The position numbers and the translations under genes are program-made. Below, piece by piece: positions 23,156 through 37,579 of a stretch of 64,000 nucleotides of DNA (position 1 is its first letter; every line of letters begins with the position of its first letter). This DNA is from Allacma fusca (taxonomy: Eukaryota; Arthropoda; Collembola; Symphypleona; Sminthuridae). Below the pieces are notes generated by a model. That model was given only the letters and a program-made list of their open reading frames with translations, was not told the origin of the DNA and searched no databases. Where the stretch lies: contig OX359249.1 of assembly GCA_947179485.1 (NCBI GenBank), positions 8,680,001-8,744,000 of the forward strand, read 5' to 3'.

Positions 23156-26100
23156 GGGAAAGACAGAAACTTCTGGACCCACTTTAAACTTTTTATGCTA
23201 CATTCTCACGCCAAATACAAGTTAGTGGCGTGCATGATTTAGTTACATACAAGTATATAGTTATACTTGTAATTACTCATATCTATATATATTTTAACAT
23301 ACTGACAATCAAAGCTCCCAGTCCAACTAATGTGTCTACTACTACCAAATGTCTGTGTGAGTGTGTGGAGGGACATGGAGATCTTTGGAGTAAATTTTTA
23401 ATATTAGGACCCACCCAGTACATATGTATCTCTTGATTCTGTATACTACTGTAGAATCTACATACGCTCAATACTACACTAACACTACCATGACAGAATG
23501 GTTACACTCTATTCTGCAAGTTCCCTCAGCTCTCCATGGAATATATTCCATAATCAATGCATAGGAATGGTTTTAAATAATCTTGGTTTTAAAGATGAAG
23601 GTGAACTTGACAGGAATGGGATGGAGATGATTTTTTCTCATTTATCTATTATGTATACAATTACACAAGGTCTTGAAGTTTCTTCCTATTCTCTTGAATT
23701 AGTTATTAAATTGAGTGTAATAATAATCTAATTATTTTCACTCTTTTATCTTCCAAATTTTGTCTCTCATTCCTTTCCTCCGAGATTAATTCTGTGTACA
23801 TACACATAAAATTACAATTTCCCTGTCTATGTATGAAAATTAGAAATGAGGCTGAGGCTGAGGATGGATCTGCATACGTATGTATGTACATATGTATATG
23901 TACATATAGATATAGAACCTTTGAAAAGAACCTGCCCTCGTTTCTATTTGTATGTATAAAAAATGATTTTATTATAATTGTTAAGAAGTTTATGCAATAT
24001 AAGGTTTGGAATTGGCAAGGCGAGCTATGGAAATGAAATATTTTGAATTCAAATCTGAGACAGCAAGAAGCAGGGCTTATATTATTCTTATGTGTATTGT
24101 GTGTATGTGTGTGTGTAGACGTTATTGTTCCTAGTCCTGTATTGGATGGAGGAGTATATAAAATAGAAAATAGTTGTAATTTTTATTTAGCAGAGTAAAA
24201 TTCATGAAGATATATAGCATTCATGCAAAACTGCAAACATAATAAAAATTCATGAACATTGTACATTTAACCCAATGCACTTGAAGGAATTAGTGACGTT
24301 TCATGAAATGACCTTTTCTCAAGAAGAGATTCCCGCCCTTGATCTCTTTTCTCTGTTAAGTATGTTGTGTTAGGACGCTTTACGCGCTGTGCTGGTGCAT
24401 AATAAAAAAACAATTTATTGCCCCTGTCTCTGTATGAACTCATATTTCCTATCGACTTTCACAAGTTCGCTCTTGTAGAGTTCAGTTCCATGTCTGCTTC
24501 TACTTATGGATCTCTTCTGCATTTATTCATATATCTATAGATATGTATCTACATGTAATTGTTCATATTGAAATGAAAATAGTTGGATATCTTTTTTTTT
24601 TTTTTTTTACTGGAAGGGATAAATGATGATGCTTGAGTTGGTGAATGTATGAAGTATTAAATCCTCTCTCTCACTCTTGCAGACCATCACTCACTCAGAC
24701 TCAGACGGATGTACATATCTGTTTGCACACACACACACACACACACCACAGATGAGATGGGAAACATCTGTAGGTTATGTGAATCCCATGTGATGTAGAT
24801 GCACCTACATGTGTGTGTAATAATTATTCGTACATGTAATTCTTATTACATTTGTGCTATATTTATAAATGGTCCCTCACGGACTGCCTGTCTGTATTTA
24901 AGTCCTGAGAAATATATACATTTGACTCATTATTTTGCACTCTCGTACATTTAATTGTACGTACATAAAATGTATCCACTCATTATCTATTCATAGAGGA
25001 AGAAATGAATTTGAGTCTTCATCGAGGGTAGTGTGTGGTTGCAGGAGTTGCAGTAGGACTCAAGTAGTAAAGAACAGAAGCAGTGTGTATCTGGTCCTGG
25101 AACATAATCATATAGTATATGATATTTGGAATAATTTTACTCTTCAATTGCTCAAAGCTCTTTTCCCCACTTGGTGAACTCTTTGGTGGAGACGGAGACT
25201 ATTGCCATGTAATATTATTACATTCAGTTCTGACAGTGTACAGACAGTTACAGATGGATGCTTCGTTTATTTCCCTTGTTCCCAGATATATAAATATATA
25301 TATAAATATATATAGATAGATACATATAAATGCATGTAATTATTTATTTACGCCGTACTAATAGCAACAATACACGGAGTTGACTTTGAAGCGGACATTT
25401 TCATTAAAGGCTCGAGCTTCTCACCACAAAAACCTTCAGACGCGGACAAATTTGCGCAGCTCGATTGTGACGGCTATGCAGCGCCCTTTAACTATACACA
25501 TCTACATATATACATAGAATTTCCCTACTTGTGCCCCAACTTACCTGTACAAGGGAAATAGTATTGTACCCATTACATACTCTATTGCAGATCCAAGCAA
25601 TACTCATTGTTAGATGATAGAATCCTGAGGGAGAGATTGTAGTACAAGGTACATGCATAACTACTACTTATTATTGCCAATAGACAGACCCCCAGACTGT
25701 GTAAAGTCTGTAGTGTCTGTCTACCTTTACTATTACCACTATTACTACAAGAATGATCCTGGATCTGTTCTAACGTCTCTCTCTCTCTCTCTGTATATAA
25801 GTATATTATGTATCGTCCTATGGTGTATGGGGGCATATAAAATGTACTTGAGTAATTGTTCACTATGTATTTTCTGTACGGAGGACGAATCCCTGTATGT
25901 AGACATCTAGCTGAGGATCCTTGCAGAATTTTTGCACTCAATGTTCAAGGTGTCTTCTTGTTGTGTGATGCTGATGCTGATGCTGGTGATGATGATGATG
26001 ATGATGATGATGAATCTCGTGAAATCTTGTCCATATATCTAAATTGTCTGCTCTGTAGCCAGGGTACGAACGTACTCCCTCAATATCAACGTATGTAGAT

Positions 26101-29100
26101 GGAGTGTTCCAAAGGACTATCCTGTACATGACGTGCAAGTCAATCGTTTGTGTAATAATCCTAGAACGTGTTGATTGTGTAAATACTCGTATGCATGCGT
26201 TCATGCCTCGGATTTTCTCGTCCGTCTTTCCTTAAAGTCTGGACGGTCTTGAATAATCCATAGACATCAGAGTTGACTTGTACATAATGGCTCTTTATAA
26301 TATTTGTAGGGGCATGCTCTCAACTGGGCCTACGTTTTGGACAGATCTATTCTCCCTTACTTGGATCTTTGTGTATAAGTAATTAGATATAATTATATGT
26401 ATCTACACCTTTACGCCTACGAGTATATGTGCTCTACAAAACTAATTTTTCAGTATATTTCCTATTACTATATTCAGTATGGGTGTACGTGAGGAATCAC
26501 ATTTTACTACTACTGTATTTAACTTTACCTGGGGACAAGTAAGACAGGTATCTATCTATATATCTATCTATATAGGGAAATGGGATCCCTGTCTGGGAAT
26601 GAAAAAAAAAAGAATGGATAGAGAAATAGAGATATGTATATAGAGTTTGTATGTGTACCTTGTGCAGATTATTTGACCCTGTATTTAATGTTGAATGTTT
26701 TTGCCGTGACAATGGTTATTTTTTTTTCCTTAAAGGGGAAATATATAAGGGAGTTTTTAAAAGTTGTGAAGGGATATTTTTTGCGATCGGGGCAGATCAA
26801 GGCAATACTTTTCTGTACTCGTCCCCATTAGTCCATTACTTTCCGGTCTTGCTCTCCTCACAATCAGTTTTACTTGTCTTGGTTGAGCTCACTGGGCCTC
26901 TACTTTGTATCTCTTTAGGATGATTTTCTTATACTAAGAGCGTGCTCACTCGGATCTTGTATAGGTAGGTAAGCTATGTGGTTGTTTTAGTGGGGATGAC
27001 TGCGCAGTAATAAGTACGTGCTGGGCTGTTGTACAGGACTCTCATTTGAATGTATTACCATGACTAAATACTATATACTATCTGTTTGGAGTAGGAAACT
27101 CATCCTCGTCTGCTTTTATGGGATCTTTCTTTTACTTTTACCGAAATTCTTGTTTATCTGACCGGGGCATGGCTCTAGCATCTATCTCTGTGTGTTCTTT
27201 TGGTTACAAGGAGCTCCGAGCTCGGGATTAGCCAACACTGGGGCACAATTGACATGTTAGTATGTGTTCAGAGGAGGAGGGTGAGAGATGTTGTAGATTG
27301 TACAGAGTAATTACATAGGATGGGTTTCTTCCCTGTGCGGATTTATTGGGACTGATATAAGGATTACTATATGTGAAAGGGACATGCTATCATCTGATTG
27401 TGAGATCTGAATTAATAGTAATTACTTGTATCATATGATAATGGAATGAGCCAAGGTTTAGAGTCAAATCATGTAGATACAAGTTCTAGGAATAAGGAGA
27501 TTGATAGATTGACATTTGTGGATTTGTTTGTAATTTTTGTGTAAAACTACAGAGGATTTTTCCTTTGAGCCTCCCTAAGAGACAGTCTTGCTTTTCCAAC
27601 GTGGAATATACATACATTGTAAGTTGGAATGGGAATGTTGATTTACATCAGAAACTGCTTAATCGTTTATGTATATGTATCTACCTAACACATTACACTC
27701 CTGTACACAGGACTGGTTTAGATTTTGAAACTCATTCATTCTAACTGCTACTACTAACTACTCCTTGTTCCACTACCCAAACCTATAGGGACTGTCTAGG
27801 ATAATTCCCAAAGGAAGGGAACCCGTTGACATGACTCTCATTTGCATGCGGGAGAGAAAAATGATGTGGAATGAGAAAAAAATACTCAATAATAATTGTT
27901 TTATGGCTACCCTCAGGAGGTTGGCATTAGTTAAAAAATTATATTGGTATGGTGAAGTGAAGTGAAGTTCATATTTTGTGGGGCATCCTCTCTCGTTGTA
28001 TATATGTTCATATATCTACCGGTACAGGATTGTTCTGTCTCCTGTATGCACATTAAATATTGCTCCTTCTGTATGGAAGGTCTTTAGGTTACTGTAATAC
28101 AGTATGTGGACGTATGTGTCTCTATAGGTAGGGAGGTATATTAGTATATATATTACGATGTACTTCATTTTCTTGTCTCAGCTCCTCCGTATGATGAGAG
28201 AAGATGAGGAGGAACAATTTGCATGGATAAGCATATTTTGAATAGAAATTATATTTTTAAGGCTTCACAGATTCCAGCCTTTGAGCTGGAGAATATATAT
28301 GTAAATATTGTATTATATTATTCCCGGTGTTGAGCCTTGTCATGTAAAAATATTTAGGGGGAAAAAATATTACGAGCCCGACACTTAGGAGAAAATAAGG
28401 TCAGTTATTTCCCGAGGATTCTCCACCGCACTTGAGTCACTCACATATATGGAACTGGTTCGGTTGTAATAATTATGTATGCTCTGCTTCTGCATTCAAG
28501 ATAAAGAAATCAGTTCCTTTGACATTGGGAGGATGGTGTGTGTGCCTATATGGGGTGCAGGGAAGAATATATTCTCTATGAGCTAAAATTTATTGACTAA
28601 AATTTCCGTTGATTTCCCTTACAGTCGTAGTACATAAAGTACTTATATGTACTTACTATTTGAACTATGTACTGCTAGATACGTTCTAACGTTTCCTTCA
28701 ATCATCCTCTCTCACTCTACTAGTTTCTAGCTGTTCCTATTTTTATTTTTTTATTTTTTTGGTCTTCATGGAAACCTTACCTGAATGAAAGGGAGAGTCC
28801 CTACTTGTTGCAAACTATGTATATGTATGTAGTGTCTGTCCCTGGGCATATAACCCTTATACACATTTCCTTCTGGAATGGTTCCGGTATCTATACATGA
28901 GAGAAGTCCTGGATTTAAAGTTTCGGAAGGAGATTTCCAGGCAGAGGCCGGCCTGTCCATGTGTATAGTGAGTCGTGTGCCAAGTGTAGATAAAAGAAGT
29001 ATCTTATTGATGGAATTGTGGGGTAAAAGGAGATCCTCCGGACTTGGGACAACATTTCACATTTCGTACTTATATTTAGGAGAATGAGAGGAGACGGACT

Positions 29101-30821
29101 CAATGGTAAATATATAATGGAGGCAATGGAGGATATTGAAGGGCCCCTAAAATGGGACTGGATTTCTTTTCATTTCACGAGTTAGTATGTATATATCTAT
29201 GTCTTTAGAAAAATCCGTACTGGAGTTACAGTAGTCCCAGGGAAGTTAAATAAGATTCCCTGGTGCACCTTGACACCATGTGTTATTTTTTTTCTTGTGT
29301 GGACGTGCATAATATGTATATACAGAGGAAAGTATTTACTAGTGTGTACTAGTCTCGACCTGAACCCTGTAAGGTTGATCCTTATTGTTGCTTCTGATTC
29401 TTATGCTTTCTGCAGTTTTTCAACGTGCAATTATATATACCTATATGCACTTCCCTGTAATTATAGCCCCAGTTGTCGTGGTTCCGGAATAGATCCCTGA
29501 CTGCGAACTCGAAACTCTCTTTTGTGTGGATGGATATGACAACTGTCCTCTCTCTCTCTCTCTCTCTCCAAATAATTCAAGTAGACTTTAATTCACAACT
29601 ATTCATCTGAGTCTTTCAAATCTAGGGTATAGATATACGCATGTAATTGAAGGTAGACGGTTCGGGAGAAGACCAGCTGCCTTGGAAAATGTTCCAAGTT
29701 ATATAATAAGTGAGAGGAGTAAATATCTATATATGTGTGAGAAGCATTGTGAGTGATGTGATAAGGGAGACATGGCTGGAAAGCGTAACGATCTTCTTTG
29801 AGAGTAAGTAATATCTAACAAGACATACATATGTAGGGATCTATGTCTATAGGTATAATTACATATGTACCTATCTATACATCTGTTGGAATTCTAATTC
29901 ATAGCAGGTTACCTTTTACCTTACTCCTATGTGAGGATCCAGGTTGAAACGAGATGAGATGGGAAGCTGTTACTCCCGAGTCTTTCCCTAATTTCTCACT
30001 CACTCTGTATAGAGCGGAAGAATAAAAGAATAAAAATAAGCTTTTAGCAAAAGAGTGACAGAGAGAGAGAGAGAGAGAGAGAAAAAAAGATACAACAAGG
30101 GGGGACCTCTCCTACAGAATTCCGGAGGAACGGAAGGAAATAAGCGTGGAAGGGATTTTTTTTCAGGTATAGATAGGGAAACAACAAGGTTTAAGTGTAC
30201 CTATGTATCTATATATAATTATATATAGGATAGTAGTACATTACACTCCTGCTTTGGTTTACTTCTAATTCCTCCTCTTCTTCACTTGGGCACTGTAACA
30301 TGTGAATGTGAACACTGACTGAGCACACACACACAGAGACACACATGTACGCACACACACATAATTATTACAGGTAGTATAATAGAACCGTACAGTCCAC
30401 TCCTTACGTTTTATATATAAATATCTACCCTTGTAGAGCATGTGTTGGTATATGTTCATATGTGTTTTACTTCCGAGCTAAACAAGTATCTATCTATATA
30501 CGTAGGCATGTATATGGTTGTATGGAGAGAATATTAAGGAGGGGAAATAGGAGGAAGAAGTCCGGTTTGATTCATCTTTTTATTATCCGAGTGTATTGGA
30601 TGTGAGCCTTTTGTCGCGTGCCCCAAACTAAAATTTATTTAAGAAATAGGACCAGGTGCTCCGGATCTGTATAGAGTAGACGCATTCTCTCCACACGTTG
30701 CATTCTATAAAATGATCTCTGTTAATTCACACATGACATCCCGTTTGTGAGTGCGCTCTTCTTGTCACGAGTTATGTCGTCGGATGTATGTACATACGTA
30801 CATAATTATGTGTATGAACCG

Positions 30822-30869
<48 letters not shown>

Positions 30870-33800
30870 CCTGTCCCTGTCTCACTCACACCGAGCTACT
30901 CTCTGAACAAAAGCTGGAAATAGAAATCAAGTGATTTTTCTGACAATGATCAAAAGAAAGAGGAGACTACTTCTACAACAGTAGTAGTAAAAGTAGTCGT
31001 AGTTAGGACCCTATAGTAAGTATACACTTTTAGGTGTTCAGCCTGTAAAACTTTTCCACACACTCAACCATGCACCCTAATATGACCCTGTCAGACATGG
31101 CGAGTAAAGAGCTAGAGCTTTCTTTTCTGGCATTCAGCTGGAATTCACATGTATTTTAATATATTTTTTTTTGGTGGATATATTTTACGACTTTGTAATT
31201 CCTCCAGGGTTATAGTTACGCTCATAAGAATGAGTATCTCTCTCTCTCTCTGTTGTCTGTTTGTTCCCTTGGCTTAAGTCTGGATTTCTTGCGGAATGTG
31301 CATCCATACATAGGAGAGGACTTACTGGCTCATGTATAGATAAATATATGTATCATCAGTATCTCTACAGAGAACAGATAAAGTGTGAGAATTCTTTTCG
31401 CAGGAATCCCAGTGGAGGAATAGCAAGTATAAATCCCATTAATGGTTGACTCGTTGCTAAGAAGTGTTGTTATCTGTGCGAGAAGTTTTACTCCAAAGCT
31501 TCCCATCCCATGTTATTTGCACTGATCGTAAACATTTAGCTTCCTTTAGGCTAGAATGATTTCGTTTCTGATATGAATATCATCAAGTCGGAAACACCAG
31601 GGAAATATATACTTATATATATCTATATATAAAGAGAGAGAGAGAGAGAGACAGAGAGAGAGAGAGGGAGAGTCTCCCCTTCGTATTTCGTATATGTGAA
31701 ATTGAATGCTGAGATGTTGTCTTGCCCCTGCTCAGTTTTTGAGACTTTGGTGAATGTGTGCTCGGACTTGTAATTTGAAAATGTCCGTCATAAAAATCAG
31801 GAAATTTACCTTACTATTAATTGGGATTAAACTAAAAGTTAGGAAATTTACAGAGGAAATAGACGTCAGGGGAATTACAGATTTTTTTTTAAAAAGGAAA
31901 CACAGTAGGCATATCCAGGACATTTACCTTTGGAACATTTTGACCTTCATAGTTCCAGACCTTGTGACTCTCTCTCTCTCTTTTCAAGCTGAGATAGCTC
32001 TTTAAATTATAATAATTAGTAGGAAATGTGTGGGATTTTTTTGTGGGCAGTGTTTTACAAATCCTCGATGGATTTTCGGTAAATTACACTCACCTTTCCT
32101 TCTTCGTTTTTGTTTTTAATTTTCAAAGAAAGACGGAAGACTGAGTCTTATATTTGATATGTGAATTTTGAAATTCATGAAATTGTATACGATTTTTTTG
32201 GATGTAGAACGGTTTATGATGACTGCTCATAGAATTTAGTATAGTACAGATACTAATTAATTAGTATTTATTCATGTTAAATTGATGAGAGGGTATGTGG
32301 GTTGGGATTCAATTCAAAGACACGGGACGAGTCGTAATTATTATTGTGAATTTGAGAGACATGTTCCCCATATTGTAAAAACTGACAATCCGCCAGCCTG
32401 CCAACAAGCCTTGTGTGTGTAGACCTTGCAATTAAGAGTTTAATTATGGCTATAATGTTGATTAAAAATTATGTTAGGATGTTTCCGGAGGAAATTCACA
32501 GTATGTGTGTAGAAAGTGGGAATGATCAATCTCCCCTCACAAACAAGTACATTTATCAACATATAAGGAAATTACGCAAATTTTTGCAGAATGAGACATT
32601 AATTATTCCTGCGTTACTGGTTTTACACATGCCGGCACTACACACACACACACACACACATACACACACATACAAACACACACGGATATCCATATATAAG
32701 TCTGTATGTGAGTGTCTATGAATGAATGAACATAAGGCAGAGGTTCCCATTGTCAGAACTCCAAAGATTTTCCAAACTATGACCATTGTTTTTTTTTAAT
32801 CTATGAGATTAGACTTAGAATCAGACATTTGTTTATTAGACCGATGTTGACTCTACAGCTATTGTAAGTGAAGGAGGCAGAAAAGAAACTAGTTTGGCAA
32901 TGCTATCATGGCTTTATTATACATATGCCTCATAGTCCATGAACTGACATCCTCCGAACTCCCCCCTCTCTCTCTCCTTATTTACTTAAGACACACACAC
33001 ACACACACACACATACATGACCCTATATCTTCTGGTACGTCCGTTCGTGCATATTTACACATGACTGTGTTGTGTCCGTCCATGGATGGATGTAAGTATG
33101 TACGCTAATTAAAAACAATAATCGCAAAGTCAAAGTCTTTTTATCGTTCCAGTCCTTCCCACGAAGAAATGAAACCGCAGACATTTGTAATATATGAATT
33201 TGCGTCATGTCATGAGTCGTAATTTGCAACGCTCCCGAGAGAATCAAGTATTGTGTACATACTCACACTCACATATAAATAATTATAGATATATCCAGGG
33301 GTTGCGTTATTTCCCCCCGATTAAGGTGTTTTCCGGTACTACTAAGTGAGCAGCGTATGATTTGGCTTGGAAGTACCTCTATCTAATATATGTACATACA
33401 TACGTATCCATGTATTTTCATAGGGAGAGATAAGAAATAGTATTAATAAAATTATATTTATTTAAATGGAAAGGAAGGGAGTTTTACCTTTTTCTAGACG
33501 AAGATGGTCAACAATGAATAATCATATAATTATTTGTGTGAGTTTGTGTGAGTGTTTGAGTGTATGAGTGAGCCTTATAGAGAGCTTGAGCTTGGTTTTT
33601 ATTACTTTGAACGACATTCAATAATAATGCGTTGGATGAAGTGCACTACACACACACACACAAGGAGGAAAGTATCTACATTTTACAACATACTTTTTTT
33701 GTAAAAAAATTATAATTTATTATTACAAAAAAAAATGTTCTAAATTGTAAGACAGGGGAAACTAAGCAACTAAGCACTAGATACTTCTCCGTGTACTTTG

Positions 33801-34168
33801 ACACGTGTAGCGTGTCTCTCAATATGCATGAATCCCATCAAGTGGTTTTACTCATCTGACTTTGCACTACATTTCTTGAACATGTTTTTGTTAGCAGTTA
33901 TGTATTTACATACCGAGGATGAGGATGAGTAAGTAGACGTTAATAAGTATGCACATGACTTGTGGGAGCATGGGTCTCGGTATGAACGTGCAGCCTATCT
34001 ATAATTCCTCTTGGGGTCTATTGCAAATTTTAAAGTTTGCTAATAGCATAACATAACCCTACATCTACATATGTATATCACCACCGGTCTTGACAGCTGA
34101 TGAGCTGACAAAGATGAGAGGGCTTAAAGATTTCAGAATAAATCATTTGACGACGCATGGTATTTTTT

Positions 34169-34211
<43 letters not shown>

Positions 34212-35520
34212 TCCTTGTGTGCGTGGAACCCAAGATGATGGAGGAGACATATCTATCTGTCTAATCTATCTATCTATGTATCTATACATGCGGATAAAAT
34301 TTAAGAGCGGATGGAAGACATTGACTCCTTGAGTTTTTGTGTATTTATAGGGAGTAGTAGTGTGGATTCGAATGTATACTTAACTCTATATTTATGTCCC
34401 TGTGGGTTTTTCTGTGGACATAAATCAAACTTTTAACTCGGTAAGTTATTCATGAACGAGGAAGAACTCAACTCCAGATCCTCTGAATGAATTATCTCAT
34501 AACATGGTATTTTTACTACTCTCTGTATCTATACTAGAAGTTGAGGAGGTAGTTTTCGAAACCTCATCATCATCATCATCATCATCTGCTCCTCCATCCT
34601 CCAACTATTGTTTTTTGTCATTCAGGCAGAGCAAAGTTGAAATTGTTGTGCGTGTGAAGACGACATTGAGACTTACTCACATTGTACTAGGGATACGGAG
34701 GGAAAAATGTGCGGAGAATTTGCATGCAAATGTTTCTGGATCAGTGTTTCGAGAAAAGAGGAGAGTGTCTACAGAGATGTAATTACGTACTTGAGATATC
34801 TAACGTATCTACATGTAGGATGAAGATTTTTTTTCTTTTGGTTTGTTTTAAAAAAAAAATGAGGTTCTTCTAGAGACCATTAAAAGTGAAACTTGATGAT
34901 GGGTAGGAGGATTCATTGATAGTTAGTTTATGTTGGGGATTTTCTATATACATATGTAGATATGTGTCTCTGAGGTTTGGAGTGTTTGTCAAATCTTGTA
35001 TTCTCTCCTCTTAATGTGTAAGCCTAGATGGATACTTTTTGATGGATGATGATGTAAGTTGGAGCAGATGTATAATAATTATCTATTATAATAATTTGTA
35101 GACTGCTTGGTTCTTTCCTCCTTTCAACATTGATTTCTGTTTGTAAAATTCGAGTATAATAATAATAATTATTATTATTATTAATAATATCATATAAAAC
35201 TTGAGTGACTTTTACCCGCTGGCTTCAGCTCGGATTTATACATGGGCAATGTGAGCTTATGATTATCTACTACAGCATTGGGATATATACACAGTACTGT
35301 TGAGGAGTTCTCGGAGGATCTCTGTACTTTGCCCCGGAGTATATGCTCTAGATATATAGGCCTGGGAGTATGTAAGGCATGTGAGTTCTTTCTCTTTCTT
35401 CGTCTCTCTGGCTGGGATATGAATGAAAGCGTGGGAACTGTGTTGGTTGAAACAGGGGCGAAAAAAACCATATATAGGAGAGTCTTCCTGCTTTGCAATG
35501 ACTTTGACTCTCTCATACCA

Positions 35521-35551
<31 letters not shown>

Positions 35552-37530
35552 TCATCCCTCCAGTGATGCATATGGATTGACAGGAGTTAGTAGAATTATG
35601 TATATGTATAATAGATACTTATAACTATTAGTATTTTTTAATGTACATGTGTATCTTACATGTCCTCCTGACTTTGTCTAGCTCACTCAGCTGGGTCGTC
35701 CCTATTTAATATTATTATTACAAACTGCCACTACTCCTGCTGAATAAGGTGTCTGGTTTTGTTGGCTGGAACATTTACGAAAGCCGATGCATGGCATGGC
35801 CGTCATCAGGGTCATATGCTTGTCATAATCTGTTATTATAGTTGTGACTAATAGGAGAGAGAACATTGCAGTTTTTTAGAAGGGCTCTCAGAATGGGTGG
35901 GCGAAACACATACTGCTTGAGAGAAAAGAGTCGTTGGATGGGATGCTGGAGTCTGTAAATATGTATGTTGTTTGTATCTAGGTATCTATCTATACTCTTC
36001 AAATGCTTCCAATATGTGAAGCTTATAGATTGACATAGGCTATTTATAGTTCCTATTAATATGTGTATATAGGTACATACATTTGTATGTGAATAGCACT
36101 GGTAGTGCCGTAATTGGTACTTATCATTTTTAATACTTACGGCATTAGCTACTCCAACAGGAATCCACATACTATAGTAATTATTAATTACATACAACTG
36201 TGAACATGTAATGTAATATTTGGATGGAGTCATGGAAGAGTACCATGCAAGAGATCACTCTGTGATCAAATTTAGAGTTGTGAGCTCCTATTTACATTAT
36301 ATAGGTCCAATTCCTCCTATGTATGTGTTTCTGGTCCTCAAATGATCCATACGAGCACAATAATAATTTATACATAGATTTGTGACATACATAGACAGTG
36401 GAGAGTTAGTAGCTAGAGATGTAAGGCTGGTCCTGTTATAAAGAACACATTTTGTATACTCCTATTATCATTATTATTATTTTTATTTTTATTAGAGCTA
36501 TTCGTCATTAAATGGAGAAGGAAAGAAAAAAGTATTTAATATGAACTGAAGTAAATACAGGGGAGATTCTGTCCTACTCTGTAATAATAATTATGACCGT
36601 ATGTATAGATATCTCCACATAGGGAAATTTTTTGCTGTAATTATTATTATATTTGGATTGAGAGACCAGTGCAATGTATAATTTTTTTGATATTTATAAG
36701 TATATATATTTTGTACTAAGAATGTCAGCTAGAGACCACTGGCATAAAGTTCATCTGATATTGCTATGTCATGTTTGAAATACATCCATGTGTCTGTTAA
36801 CCTTTTTCAGGGCTCAGACCTTGTCATAATATCGTGTTTTACAGTGGTTCCAACAGCTCGGAACAACAGCTTTCCATGTGAGTGTTGGTTTTGAAATGGG
36901 ACATGCTCTGGCGTACAAACCTCCATAGATATAGTCATTGGATGCATAATACATGAGCTCCTTTCGTACAGTATTCCTATGTAGTTAGGTTGGAGTAGTA
37001 GTAGTACTTGGTCCATGGTCTAGGGAAGATCTGGTTTGGTGTCATTTTTTATATATATTATATTATTGAGTATATTTATATTTCTTCGCATGTACTGCCC
37101 TATGGGATTGTAAGAGGCTCGCTCATAGACGAGAGACACTCTGGGTTGTGAGAGGGATGGTGGAGAGCGCAAAAATGTGTGAAAGTCGGATGATGATGAG
37201 GATGGTGATGATTTTGTTGTGGCCCATGGTGGCGTGCATAATATTCTTATGTATGTGTGTGTGTGTGTGTTTGTGTGTATGTATTTACATGTTATAATTA
37301 ACCCAGCTAACTCTCCATACAAAATGTTTTGTGTCGTGAGAGCTACAGAGGAGACTTACTTACTTAGAGCTCAGCAAAAATAATTATGTGCTTAACGAGT
37401 GGGAGATTGTGGGAGTTAGTGAGTGGTTCTTTCCTTTTTTTTTCTCTCCGTGCATTATACTACTTACACTTTTTTCCAGGCATGTTTCGTGTACTTATTT
37501 ATTGGGCCGGCTCTGCGTATGTGTGTGTGT

Positions 37531-37579
<49 letters not shown>

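Noticed and set aside
25856-26204. Asp-rich (+) and His-rich (-) frames over the GAT repeat
   Set aside because: Both are the same trinucleotide repeat read on two strands; outside the repeat neither frame looks like protein.
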